From DASQFQ01 sp963811595 (GTDB taxonomy: Bacteria; Actinomycetota; Thermoleophilia; Solirubrobacterales; Solirubrobacteraceae), in assembly GCA_963811595.1 (NCBI GenBank), contig CAWERW010000016.1, forward strand, positions 124,001 to 188,000: a DNA stretch of 64,000 nucleotides. Reading direction: 5' to 3'. The position numbers and the translations under genes are program-made. Positions 1 through 7,645 of the stretch are shown here, piece by piece; the stretch's first letter is position 1, and every line of letters begins with the position of its first letter. The notes under the pieces were generated by a model, which was not told where the DNA came from, made no database searches, and worked only from the letters and a program-made list of their open reading frames with translations.

Positions 1-879
1 CGCCCACGGCGTGTCGGTGTCGCCGATCAGCCACCCGCCCTGCCACGGGATCACGAACAGCACGCTCTTCTCGGTCCGCGCGAGCACGCCCGTCGCGCTC
101 GCGATGCGGTCGCGCGGCACGAACACGTGGATGCCCTTCGAGTGCACGTTGCGCCACGCCGAGCTCCCACCGGCCAGCGCGCGGAGCCCGTCCGTCCACG
201 CGCCGGCCGCGCCCGCCACGTGCCGGGCGCGCAGCACCAGCGTCTCCCCCGTCTCGTCGTCGACCGCCTCGACCTCGCCGGGCCGCCGGAAGCCCGTCAC
301 CCGCACCCGAGTCGCCACGTGCGCGCCGTGCGCGGCCGCCGTGCGGGCGACGACGGCGACCATCCGCGCGTCGTCCTCCAGCGCGTCGTGGAACTGCACG
401 GCGCCGACGAGCGCGTCCGGCCGCAAGGCGGGCGCAACGCTCAGCGCGCCGCGCCGGGTCAGGTGGCGGTGGCGCGGCACCGAGCGCGCGCCGCCGAGGC
501 TGTCGTAGAGCGCGAGCCCGGCGCCGAGGTAGGCGCGCTCCCACCCGCGCCCGCGCAGCGGCCACAGGAACGGCACCGGCGAGACGAGGTGGGGAGCGAG
601 CCGCGTGAGCAGCAGCTCGCGCTCGCGCAGCGCCTCGCGCACGAGCCCGACGTCGCCCATCTCGAGGTAGCGCAGCCCGCCGTGGATGAGCTTGCTCGAC
701 GCGCTCGAGGTGCCCGCGGCGAGGTCGCGCGCCTCCACGAGCCCGACGCGCATCCCGCGCGTCGCCGCATCCAAGGCCGCGCCCGCCCCCGTGATCCCGC
801 CACCGACCACGAGCACGTCGAGGTCGCCCGAGCCCAGCGCGTCGAGCGCCCGCCGGCGGGTGACCTCGTTCAGGACCAC
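1..879 (-). CDS. GlpD-like FAD-dependent polyol/glycerol phosphate dehydrogenase (3' end outside window)
   Basis: The frame opens at GTG 879, inside the last codons of the upstream kinase (10-bp overlap), and runs off the window edge after 293 codons. The N-terminus carries the dinucleotide-binding motif DVLVVGGGITGAG (about residues 20-32), followed by TSSASSKLIHGGLRYLE, the signature of the GlpD/GlpA family, and later KSVLFVIPWQGGWLIGDTDTPW, also typical. Family members oxidise glycerol-3-phosphate or related polyol phosphates and pass electrons to quinone at the membrane. Because it follows an FGGY kinase, a GntR regulator and a Zn dehydrogenase, the substrate may be another phosphorylated sugar alcohol (an erythritol-pathway layout is similar), which is inference. 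Family certain, substrate not. Confidence 0.88.
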   Translation of the reverse strand, partial: MVLNEVTRRRALDALGSGDLDVLVVGGGITGAGAALDAATRGMRVGLVEARDLAAGTSSASSKLIHGGLRYLEMGDVGLVREALRERELLLTRLAPHLVSPVPFLWPLRGRGWERAYLGAGLALYDSLGGARSVPRHRHLTRRGALSVAPALRPDALVGAVQFHDALEDDARMVAVVARTAAAHGAHVATRVRVTGFRRPGEVEAVDDETGETLVLRARHVAGAAGAWTDGLRALAGGSSAWRNVHSKGIHVFVPRDRIASATGVLARTEKSVLFVIPWQGGWLIGDTDTPWA

Positions 880-2381
880 AGCGGGCGCAGAGCCGCGTAC
901 AGGCGCCGGTGCCGGCGGTGCAGCTCGTCGTAGACGCCGCGCAGCTCCGGATCCGGCTGCACCGGCTCGCCGCGCGGGCACGCCATCGCGGCGCCCGCGG
1001 CGGCCACGCTCGGGTGCAGCCCGACGCCGGCGGCGGCGAGCATCGCGGCGCCGCGGGCCGTCGTCTCGACGTCGTCGGGCACCGACACCGGCAGGCCGGT
1101 GATGTTCGCGCGCAGCTCCAGCAGCAGCCGGCCCTTGGCACCGCCGCCGACGCACACGACCTCGCTCGGGGCGTGGCCGGCGGCCGCGATCGCCTCGATC
1201 ACGTCGCGCAGCGCGAGCGCGTTGCCCTCGAGCAGCGCCCGCGCGAGGTGGGCGCGGCCGTGTGCGGCGGTGAGGCCGAACCAGCCGCCGCGCGCGTCGG
1301 CGTTCCACTCCGGCGCCATCGCGCCCGCGAGCGCCGGCATCCACGACACGCCGGCCGACCCGGGCGGCGCGCCCTCGGCGAGCTCGTCGAGCAGGTCGTA
1401 GACGTCCATCCCGCTCTCGGTCGCGCGCGCCATCTCAGGGCTGCCGAGCTCGTCGCGGAACCAGCGGTAGGCGCCGCCCGAGAGCCAGCCGGGGTTCTCC
1501 AGCAGCCACGTGTCGGGGTCGGCGTGCGGGTGCAGCTCGACGAGGCCAGTCGGGTCGTGCGCCGGCGCGCCCACGACCGCGCAGACCGGCTCGGCCGTGC
1601 CGAGGACGTCGCACACCACGCCCGGCTCGACCACGCCCGCGCCGAGCGTCGCCGCCATCTCGTCGCCCGCGCCCAGCACCACCACCGTCCCGCTCTCCAG
1701 CCCGGTCGCCTCGCGCAGCCACGGCAGGACCTCCCCGAGCACGGCGTCGGCGCGCTCGACGCGCGGCAGCCGCTCCGGGTCGACCTCGTAGGCCGCGCAC
1801 GCCTCGTCCGACCACGCGCGCGTGCGCGGGTCGAGCAGCCCGGTGGAGGAACCGTTGGAGGGGTCGACGGCCAGCTCGCCCGTCACCCGCCAGGCCACCC
1901 ACGAGCCGGGGCACGCGAACACCGCGGCGTCGCGGTGCGCGTCCGGCTCGTGCTTCGCCAGCCACCCAATTTTTGGCGCGATGTGGCCCGGGTCGACGTT
2001 GCAGCCCGTCAGCTCGCGCAGCCGTTCGGGATCGGCGCGCGCCGTGACCGCGTCGCACTCCGCGCCGGCCCGGCGGTCGCACCAGATCAGCGCCGGCCGC
2101 AGCGGCTCCCCGTCCGCGCCGGCGGCGACGACGCCGTCGAGCTGGGAGCCGAACGACAGCGCCGTGATCTCGCGGCCCGCGGTCGCCGCGCGCACTTCCG
2201 ACAGCGTCCGCACGAGCGCGTTCGTCCACTCCCCCGGGTCCTGCTCCGCCCAGCCCGCCTGCGGATAGGAGAGCTCATGCGGCGCGTAGCTCGTCGCCAC
2301 CAGCGTCCCGTCCGGCTCGAGCGCCTGCGCGCAGGTGCCCTGCGAGCCGACGTCGACCCCGACAACCAGCGGAGCGGTCAG
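870..2381 (-). CDS. FGGY-family carbohydrate kinase (xylulokinase-like), apparent CTG start
   Basis: 503-residue ATP-dependent sugar/polyol kinase. It begins with LVVGVDVGSQGTCAQAL (phosphate-1 motif of FGGY kinases), has SFGSQLDGVV and ALIWCDRRA in the N-terminal domain, and the C-terminal signature EVVCVGGGAKGRLLLEL near residue 430. No ATG, GTG or TTG lies in frame near the expected N-terminus. The frame starts best at CTG 2381-2379, which overlaps the GntR stop as CTGA and has GAGGAGG five bases upstream. Translationally coupled to GntR and followed by the GlpD-like dehydrogenase, so it probably phosphorylates the sugar or polyol whose phosphate that enzyme oxidises. Xylulose, erythritol or glycerol specificity cannot be told apart here. 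Confidence 0.87.
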   Translation of the reverse strand: MTAPLVVGVDVGSQGTCAQALEPDGTLVATSYAPHELSYPQAGWAEQDPGEWTNALVRTLSEVRAATAGREITALSFGSQLDGVVAAGADGEPLRPALIWCDRRAGAECDAVTARADPERLRELTGCNVDPGHIAPKIGWLAKHEPDAHRDAAVFACPGSWVAWRVTGELAVDPSNGSSTGLLDPRTRAWSDEACAAYEVDPERLPRVERADAVLGEVLPWLREATGLESGTVVVLGAGDEMAATLGAGVVEPGVVCDVLGTAEPVCAVVGAPAHDPTGLVELHPHADPDTWLLENPGWLSGGAYRWFRDELGSPEMARATESGMDVYDLLDELAEGAPPGSAGVSWMPALAGAMAPEWNADARGGWFGLTAAHGRAHLARALLEGNALALRDVIEAIAAAGHAPSEVVCVGGGAKGRLLLELRANITGLPVSVPDDVETTARGAAMLAAAGVGLHPSVAAAGAAMACPRGEPVQPDPELRGVYDELHRRHRRLYAALRPLWS

Positions 2382-3109
2382 TGTTCCTCCTCGCCGGGGC
2401 CGCGGCGCAGCAGCGTGAACGTGAACGCGTCGGCGAGGTGGTGCTCGCGCGAGACGAGCACGGCGACGCCGTCGGCGGTGCGGTCGACCTGGTCGATCGT
2501 CAGCAGGTGCGCACCGCCCGGGACGCCCAGCCGCTCCGCGAGCTCCGCGTCGGCGCTGCCGGGCGTCAGGTGCGCGACGCCGTGGTCGGGCGCCAGCCCG
2601 CGCGCCGCCAGCGCGGCGTAGATCGAGTCGGCCTCCTCCAGCTCCTCGGGCGCGAGGTGCTCGGGCCGGCACCAGTCGGTCTCGTCGACGACCCGGCGGC
2701 CGTCGGCGGTGCGCACGCGGCGCCACGTGGTGACCGGCGCGCCCTCCTCGACGCCGAGCGCCTCGGCGACCGCGGCCGGCGCGGGCTCGGCGCTCGCGCT
2801 GTCCTCGACCGTGCCGGGCTCCAGGCCCGTCGCCGCGATCAGCCGGGTGACGCTGAGGTTGCGCCCGAGGTCGTTCGACAGCGCCGGCCGGTGCGTCACG
2901 TAGGTGCCCGAGCCGTGCTTGCGGTTGACGAAGCCCTCCTCCTCGAGCAGCGTGATCGCGGCCCGCATCGAGGAGCGCGACACGGTCTCCTGCCGCGCCA
3001 GCTCGGGCTCGGACGGGATGCGCTCGCCCGGCCGCCACTCGCCCGCCCGGATCCGCGCCCGCAGCTCCTGGGCGAGGCTGTGGCGCAGCGACCGGCGCAT
3101 CGTCGTCAC
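2378..3109 (-). CDS. GntR-family (HutC/UTRA) transcriptional regulator of the polyol operon
   Basis: 243 residues. The winged helix-turn-helix occupies about residues 8-75 (LRARIRAGEWRPGERIPSE, then RSSMRAAITLLEEEGFVNRK and GSGTYV), followed by a UTRA ligand-binding domain (about 95-240). GTG 3109 overlaps the TGA of the upstream dehydrogenase (GTGA), and the gene itself overlaps the kinase start, so dehydrogenase, regulator, kinase and GlpD-like gene form one transcript. It is the likely local repressor. The inverted repeat AGTTGTCCTACAACT at 4204-4218, in the divergent promoter region, is its probable operator. The effector is presumably a sugar or sugar phosphate, which is inference. Confidence 0.9.
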   Translation of the reverse strand: MTTMRRSLRHSLAQELRARIRAGEWRPGERIPSEPELARQETVSRSSMRAAITLLEEEGFVNRKHGSGTYVTHRPALSNDLGRNLSVTRLIAATGLEPGTVEDSASAEPAPAAVAEALGVEEGAPVTTWRRVRTADGRRVVDETDWCRPEHLAPEELEEADSIYAALAARGLAPDHGVAHLTPGSADAELAERLGVPGGAHLLTIDQVDRTADGVAVLVSREHHLADAFTFTLLRRGPGEEEH

Positions 3110-4164
3110 GGGGCGACGACGACCTTCAGCGCCTCGCCGGCGCGGATCTTCGGGAACGCGTCGGGCGTCTCGTCGAGGCCGATGATGTCGGAGACGACGG
3201 AGCGGATCCCGCCCGCGTCGGCCGCCAGCATGTCGAGCGCCGCGACTTGGTCGCGGTGGCGCGAGGCGTAGGAGCCGTGGACCTGCACCTCCTTGTAGTG
3301 CAGCACGTTCGACGGGAAGTCGATGTGGGTCGTGCCCTTCGGGAGGCCGCCGAAGAACAGCACGCGCCCGCGCGGGGCGGCCATCTCCATCGCCTCCTCC
3401 TGCGCGGCGTCGCTCGAGCAGGCGACGATCACCACGTCGGCGCCGAAGCCCTCGGTCGCGCGCGAGATCGCGGCGACGCCGTCCTCCTGCTCGGTGTCGA
3501 CGTAGGCGACGCGCTCGTCGCCGACGATCGCGTGGGCGAGCTCGAGCCGCCGCGCGGCGCGCTCGAGCAGCAGCACCTGCCCGGCTCCCTGCAGCCGGGC
3601 AAGTGCCACATGCGCGGTGCCGACCGGCCCCGCGCCGATCACGACGACGACGTCGTCGAGGCCGATCGCGATGTCCTTGTGACCGCAGATGACGTCGGAG
3701 AGCGGGTCGGCGAACGTCGCGTGGGCCGCCGACAGGCCCTCCGGGATCCGGAACAGGTTCTTGAGCGCGATGTTGGGGATGACCACTCGCTCGGCGTACG
3801 CGCCGGGATGGTCGAAGCCCATCAGCTCACCGTTCAGGCACAGGTTCTCCGCCCCGCCGCGGCACATGCGGCAGCGGCCGCACCACAGGGTCGAGATGCA
3901 GTGGACGGCGTCGCCGACGGAGATGCCGCCCGCCGCGACCTCCTCCTCCGCGCGCGGGCCGATCTCGACCACCTCGCCGGAGATCTCGTGGCCGAGCACC
4001 CACGGCGCCTCGATGCGGCGGTCGCCGTTGTAGAAGGAGCGCACGTCGGTGCCGCAGACACCGCACGCGAGCACGTCCAGGAGGACGCCGTCCTCGGGGC
4101 AGACGGCGTCCGGCGCGCTGCCCACATCCATGCTGCCGGGCCCGTTCCAGATCGCTGCGCGCAC
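3106..4164 (-). CDS. Zinc-dependent MDR alcohol/polyol dehydrogenase
   Basis: 352 residues, medium-chain dehydrogenase/reductase. The catalytic zinc ligands are visible in CGVCGTD (about 34-40) and GHEISGE (about 58-64). The structural zinc cysteines sit in CGRCRMCRGGAENLC (about 95-109). The NAD(P)-binding Rossmann loop is VIGAGPVGTA (about 176-185). Sorbitol/threonine dehydrogenase-like enzymes of this length oxidise secondary hydroxyls of polyols. GTG 4164 has a strong GGAGGAGG upstream. First gene of the leftward polyol operon, directly next to the GntR operator. The exact substrate is unknown. Confidence 0.9.
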   Translation of the reverse strand: MRAAIWNGPGSMDVGSAPDAVCPEDGVLLDVLACGVCGTDVRSFYNGDRRIEAPWVLGHEISGEVVEIGPRAEEEVAAGGISVGDAVHCISTLWCGRCRMCRGGAENLCLNGELMGFDHPGAYAERVVIPNIALKNLFRIPEGLSAAHATFADPLSDVICGHKDIAIGLDDVVVVIGAGPVGTAHVALARLQGAGQVLLLERAARRLELAHAIVGDERVAYVDTEQEDGVAAISRATEGFGADVVIVACSSDAAQEEAMEMAAPRGRVLFFGGLPKGTTHIDFPSNVLHYKEVQVHGSYASRHRDQVAALDMLAADAGGIRSVVSDIIGLDETPDAFPKIRAGEALKVVVAP

Positions 4165-4203
4165 AGCCCCTCCTCCTCGACTCCAAACCGGTGCTAGCGT
4201 ACC

Positions 4204-4218
4204 AGTTGTCCTACAACT
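4204..4218. promoter_or_regulatory. Probable GntR operator in divergent promoter region
   Basis: AGTTGTCCTACAACT is a perfect 6-bp inverted repeat with a CCT spacer. It fits the T-N-G-T-NNN-A-C-N-A pattern known for GntR-type operators. It lies between the leftward polyol operon (start 4164) and the rightward TIM-barrel gene (start 4250), so one regulator could control both. A near copy occurs at 6719-6735. Confidence 0.6.
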
Positions 4219-4249
4219 CGCCTTGCCGCCGACGGGTCAGGAGCCCTGA

Positions 4250-4924
4250 ATGATCGAGTTCATCTTCATGCTCACGCGCGATGACGTGACGCTCCCGGAC
4301 GCGCGCGAGGTGTACACCTCGATTGCGCAGACCGGCGTCCGGCACGTCGGCTGCAAGGACGTCGGCCTCCCCACCGACGAGCTGCGCGCGCTGATGGACG
4401 ACATCCGCGCCAACGGGCACGAGACCTGGATCGAGGTGGTCTCGGAGACGGAGGAGGACGAGCTCGCCTCGGCGCGGGCCGCCGCGGAGATCCGCCCCGA
4501 CCACCTGATCGGCGGCACGCGGGTCGAGGCCGTGCAGGAGATCCTCGCCGGCACGGGCGTGAAGTTCTGGCCCTACGTCGGGCAGATCGTCGGCCATCCC
4601 TGCCTGCTGCGCGGCACGATCGACGAGATCGTGGCCGACACGGAGCGCGCCGCCGCGCTCGGCGTCGACGGCATCAACCTGCTCGCCTACCGCTACGACC
4701 AGGACGTCGAGGCGCTCGTCCGCGCCGTCGTCGCCGCCACCGACCTGCCGGTCATCTGCGCCGGCTCGGTCGACTCGCTCGAGCGCATCCGCGCGCTCGA
4801 GGCCTGCGGCGCCTGGGCGTTCACGATCGGCACCGCCGCGCTCGACGGCGTGTTGGTCGAGGGCGCGCCGCTGACCGGGCAGCTCGAGGCGGCCGTCGAG
4901 GCCGCCAGCGGCGCCCGGGCGTGA
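4250..4924 (+). CDS. TIM-barrel protein, HisA/NanE-like, function unassigned
   Basis: 224 residues with the alternating beta/alpha pattern of a (beta-alpha)8 barrel: FIFMLTRDD, HVGCKDVGLP, LIGGTRVEAV, FWPYVGQIVGHP, INLLAYRYDQD, PVICAGSVDS and the phosphate-gripping end AFTIGTAALDG. The last two segments resemble phosphate-binding loops of HisA/HisF, NanE and related isomerases or epimerases. Divergent from the polyol operon across the GntR operator, hence probably co-regulated and possibly acting on a phosphorylated intermediate of that pathway. ATG 4250 has GGAG nine bases upstream. I do not recognise a specific enzyme name. Confidence 0.75.
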   Translation: MIEFIFMLTRDDVTLPDAREVYTSIAQTGVRHVGCKDVGLPTDELRALMDDIRANGHETWIEVVSETEEDELASARAAAEIRPDHLIGGTRVEAVQEILAGTGVKFWPYVGQIVGHPCLLRGTIDEIVADTERAAALGVDGINLLAYRYDQDVEALVRAVVAATDLPVICAGSVDSLERIRALEACGAWAFTIGTAALDGVLVEGAPLTGQLEAAVEAASGARA

Positions 4925-4943
4925 GCCGCGGCAGCGCCGCCGA

Positions 4944-5073
4944 ACGTCAACGGCGGCGGGTGAGGGGAAGGGTTCGGTCGTCTGCCGAGTTTCTGCGCCC
5001 TGGAGGCACCTCGGATGACTTAGGGCGCAGAAACTCGGCTGAACCCCTTCCCTACCCAGGCCGCCGTTGACGT
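4944..5073. repeat. Long palindromic intergenic element A (14-bp terminal inverted repeats)
   Basis: The ends are perfect 14-bp inverted repeats, ACGTCAACGGCGGC (4944-4957) against its complement (5060-5073). Inside are near-complementary GGGGAAGGGTTC-type arms (4964-4975 with 5041-5052) and a perfect 18-bp stem (4984-5001 with 5022-5039) around a 20-nt loop. Almost the whole 130 bp can fold into one hairpin. It sits between convergent genes (ends 4924 and 5116). Element B at 15135-15262 has the same plan. No coding potential is visible. A bidirectional terminator or a small non-autonomous mobile element are both possible. Confidence 0.8.
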
Positions 5074-5115
5074 GCGTCGGCGCGACCGCGAACGGCCGCG
5101 CCTCCGCGTCGGCGC

Positions 5116-6687
5116 CTACTTCGTCGGGGTCGTGGTGCCGTGCTCCGCGGTCACGCCCTCGTCGATCATCCGGCCGATCAGGTCGAACTTCTGGCGGTTG
5201 CGGCGCTTCAGCGCGACCGCGTAGACCAGCGCTCCGACCACCCCGATGATCGCGATCGGGCCGATCAGGTCGACGTAGCCGATCGTGCCGGCGAGCGTGT
5301 CGATGTTCGCGAACAGCAGGTAGATCGCGAACACCTGGCCGACGATCGCGATGATCGGGCAGAGCGTCACGACCAGCCACGAGTCCGGGTGCTTGTGGCG
5401 GCGGTGCCACAGCAGCACGGCGAGCGCGCACACGGCCTGGATCGCGAGCAGCCAGACCACGCCCTGGACGGCCATCATCGTGTAGACGCGGACGTAGCCG
5501 GCGTCGAACGCCTTCTCGAACGAGAAGCCGGCGCCGATCCCCCATGCCAGCACGAGCACGAGCGCGAACACGGTCTGCGCCACGCTCGCGACGTACGGCG
5601 AGCGATGCTTCGGATGCGTCCGCCCGAACGACCTGGGCAGGATGCCCTCCCGCCCCATCGCGTAGAAGTAGCGCATCGCGACGTTGTGGAAGGCCATCGC
5701 GCACGCGAACGCGCCCGTGAGGATCAGCACCTGCATGAGCGTCTTGAGGAACTCGTTGCCGTACTGCTCCATGGCCAGGAAGAAGGGCCCGTCGGGGTTC
5801 TGGGCATCCTTGATCAGCGTCGCCTCCGGGAACGCCGAGACGAAGGCCAGCGACGTGATGACGTAGAGGACGCCCAGGCCGACGACCGAGATCAGCGTCG
5901 CCCGCGGGACGATCTTCTGCGGGTCCTTGGACTCCTCCGCGTAGTTGGGGATCGCCTCGAAGCCGACCCACGACCAGAACGCCAGGAACACCCCGACGCC
6001 GGCCGCCAGCCCCACCCCCGGATCGGTCAGCTGGAACATGTTGAGCGACTCGAGCGGGATGCCGTCGGCCTCGCTGCCGCCGCTGCCGAACACCACGAGG
6101 TCGAAGATCGCGAGGATGATCAGCTCGCCGATCAGCGCGAAGCCGAGCACCTTCACCGACAACTCGACCGAGAACCAGCAGAGGACGCTGATCAACAGCG
6201 CGGCGGGCACCGCGAAGGCGACCCACGGGATCTGCCAGCCGAACCAGTCGTTGAAGTTGGTGGCCGCGAAGTACGAGAAGCCGCCGAGCAGCGAGACCTC
6301 GAACAGCGCGTAGGCCAACGCGCCGGTGATGCCGGCGGCGAGCCCGAGCTCGCGGCTGATGCCGTGTGAGATGAACGTGTAGAAGCCGCCGGTGGCGCGC
6401 ATCTTCTTCGCCATCGCGACGTAGCCGATCGCGAAGATCGTGAGGATGATCGTCGCGAACAGGAACGCGGCCGGCGTGTAGAGGCCGGTGCCGAAGCCCG
6501 TCGCGAACGGGACGTTGAACAGCATCGCCGAGATCGGGGCGGCCCCCGTGACGGCGACGAAGATGACGCCCCACAGTCCGATGGCGTTGGGCTTCAGCCG
6601 ATCGACACCCGCGTCCCCGGCGTAGACCGACTCGACGGCGCCCTCGTGGCGGACCTCGACGCCGGAGTCCGGCTTGGTGGTGGCCAT
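5116..6687 (-). CDS. APC-superfamily amino acid/amine permease of the microcompartment locus
   Basis: 523 residues with about 12 hydrophobic segments from residue 38 onward. The start of helix 1, GLWGVIFVAVTGAAPISAML, matches the broken-helix substrate site of APC transporters, and GGFYTFISHGISRELG matches the conserved helix 3 region. The polar N-terminus (1-35) and C-terminal tail are cytoplasmic by inference. It is the last leftward gene of the region, after GntR and a shared-type operator at 6719-6735. An APC permease accompanies RMM/AAUM microcompartment loci, so it probably imports the amino alcohol or amine that feeds the compartment (inference). Confidence 0.88.
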   Translation of the reverse strand: MATTKPDSGVEVRHEGAVESVYAGDAGVDRLKPNAIGLWGVIFVAVTGAAPISAMLFNVPFATGFGTGLYTPAAFLFATIILTIFAIGYVAMAKKMRATGGFYTFISHGISRELGLAAGITGALAYALFEVSLLGGFSYFAATNFNDWFGWQIPWVAFAVPAALLISVLCWFSVELSVKVLGFALIGELIILAIFDLVVFGSGGSEADGIPLESLNMFQLTDPGVGLAAGVGVFLAFWSWVGFEAIPNYAEESKDPQKIVPRATLISVVGLGVLYVITSLAFVSAFPEATLIKDAQNPDGPFFLAMEQYGNEFLKTLMQVLILTGAFACAMAFHNVAMRYFYAMGREGILPRSFGRTHPKHRSPYVASVAQTVFALVLVLAWGIGAGFSFEKAFDAGYVRVYTMMAVQGVVWLLAIQAVCALAVLLWHRRHKHPDSWLVVTLCPIIAIVGQVFAIYLLFANIDTLAGTIGYVDLIGPIAIIGVVGALVYAVALKRRNRQKFDLIGRMIDEGVTAEHGTTTPTK

Positions 6688-6718
6688 GCTCCCCCTTCTC
6701 CTCTATCCCTCGCGGACC

Positions 6719-6735
6719 AAGTTGTCCGACAGCTT
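6719..6735. promoter_or_regulatory. Probable GntR operator upstream of permease
   Basis: AAGTTGTCCGACAGCTT is a 7-bp inverted repeat with one mismatch and a CCG spacer. It shares the TTGTCC-ACA core with the 4204-4218 site 2.5 kb away. It lies between the GntR stop (6743) and the permease start (6687), the expected position for local control of the permease. Confidence 0.55.
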
Positions 6736-6742
6736 TGCCAAT

Positions 6743-7480
6743 TCAACCACCTGACCCGGCGCGAGGCAAGGAGCGCACGACGATCCGCGCACGGTCCGCG
6801 CGGAACAGATCGTGCGAGCGCTCGAACGCGCGCCCGTCGGCGTCCCAGGCGGTGCGCGCGACCGCCAGCAGCGGCGCGCCGCGGCGCACGCCGAGCAGCC
6901 GCGCCTCCGCCGCCCCGGCGGCGACGACCTCGATGCGCTCCTCGGCCTCCCCGGGTGCGAGGTCGTAATGCGTCTCGAGCAACTCGTAGAGCGAGCCGCC
7001 GAGCGAGCGATCGAGCAGGCCGGGGAAGCGCTCGGCCGGGAACAGAGCACGCTCGAGCGAGATCGGCTCACCGTCGGCGAGCCGCACGCGGACGACCTCG
7101 AGCACGAGCGCGCCGGCGGCCAGGCCGAGCGCCTCGACCAGCTCGGCGTCCGCCTCGACCGTGGCGGTCGACAGCACGCGCGTGTCGGCCTCGAAGCCGC
7201 CCCGGCGCAGGTAGGCCGGCAGCCCGGCGAGGCTCGTGAGGTCGCGCTCGACCTTGCGCTCGGCGACGAAGATGCCGCCGCCGCGCCCGCGGGCGCGGCG
7301 GATCACGCCGCCGCGCTCGAGGTCGGCCAGCGCCGCCCGGATCGTCGAGCGCGACACGCCGAGCCGCTCGGCGAGCTCGCGCTCCGCGCCGAGGCGCTCG
7401 CCCGGGCCCGGCAGCTCGCCCAGCAGCCGGTCGCGCGCCGCGAGCGCGGTCGGCCCGAGCGAGACGGCCGAGCTCTCCAC
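6743..7480 (-). CDS. GntR-family (HutC/UTRA) regulator of the microcompartment/permease genes
   Basis: 245 residues. The N-terminal winged helix (about 10-72) contains LGAERELAERLGVSRSTIRAAL and the wing RGRGGGIFVAE. The UTRA domain follows (about 90-240) and includes ISLERALFPAERFPGLL. The start is GTG 7480, with GGAGG about 11 bases upstream. It sits between the SDR (ends 7646) and the permease (starts 6687). GntR regulators are part of RMM-type microcompartment loci. The effector is probably the amino alcohol or aminoketone substrate, which is inference. Confidence 0.88.
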   Translation of the reverse strand: MESSAVSLGPTALAARDRLLGELPGPGERLGAERELAERLGVSRSTIRAALADLERGGVIRRARGRGGGIFVAERKVERDLTSLAGLPAYLRRGGFEADTRVLSTATVEADAELVEALGLAAGALVLEVVRVRLADGEPISLERALFPAERFPGLLDRSLGGSLYELLETHYDLAPGEAEERIEVVAAGAAEARLLGVRRGAPLLAVARTAWDADGRAFERSHDLFRADRARIVVRSLPRAGSGG

Positions 7481-7645
7481 CTAGTGGTTCCTCCGGTGGC
7501 CCGGCGTGCGTCCGGTCGGGATGCAGGCGGATGCCTGGCGAGGACGCAGGGAGGGTGCCAGGGCGGAGCCCTTGCCCCGACCGAGGACGCGGCCAGGCGC
7601 CGGCTGCGCCCGTCCGGGCGTGCGCGGGGCCGCCGGAGGGGCCAC

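Noticed and set aside
4944..5073. Element A as an ordinary Rho-independent terminator
   Set aside because: No T-run follows either arm, the structure is far longer than needed and a sister copy lies in a divergent, not convergent, gap. Termination as a side function remains possible.
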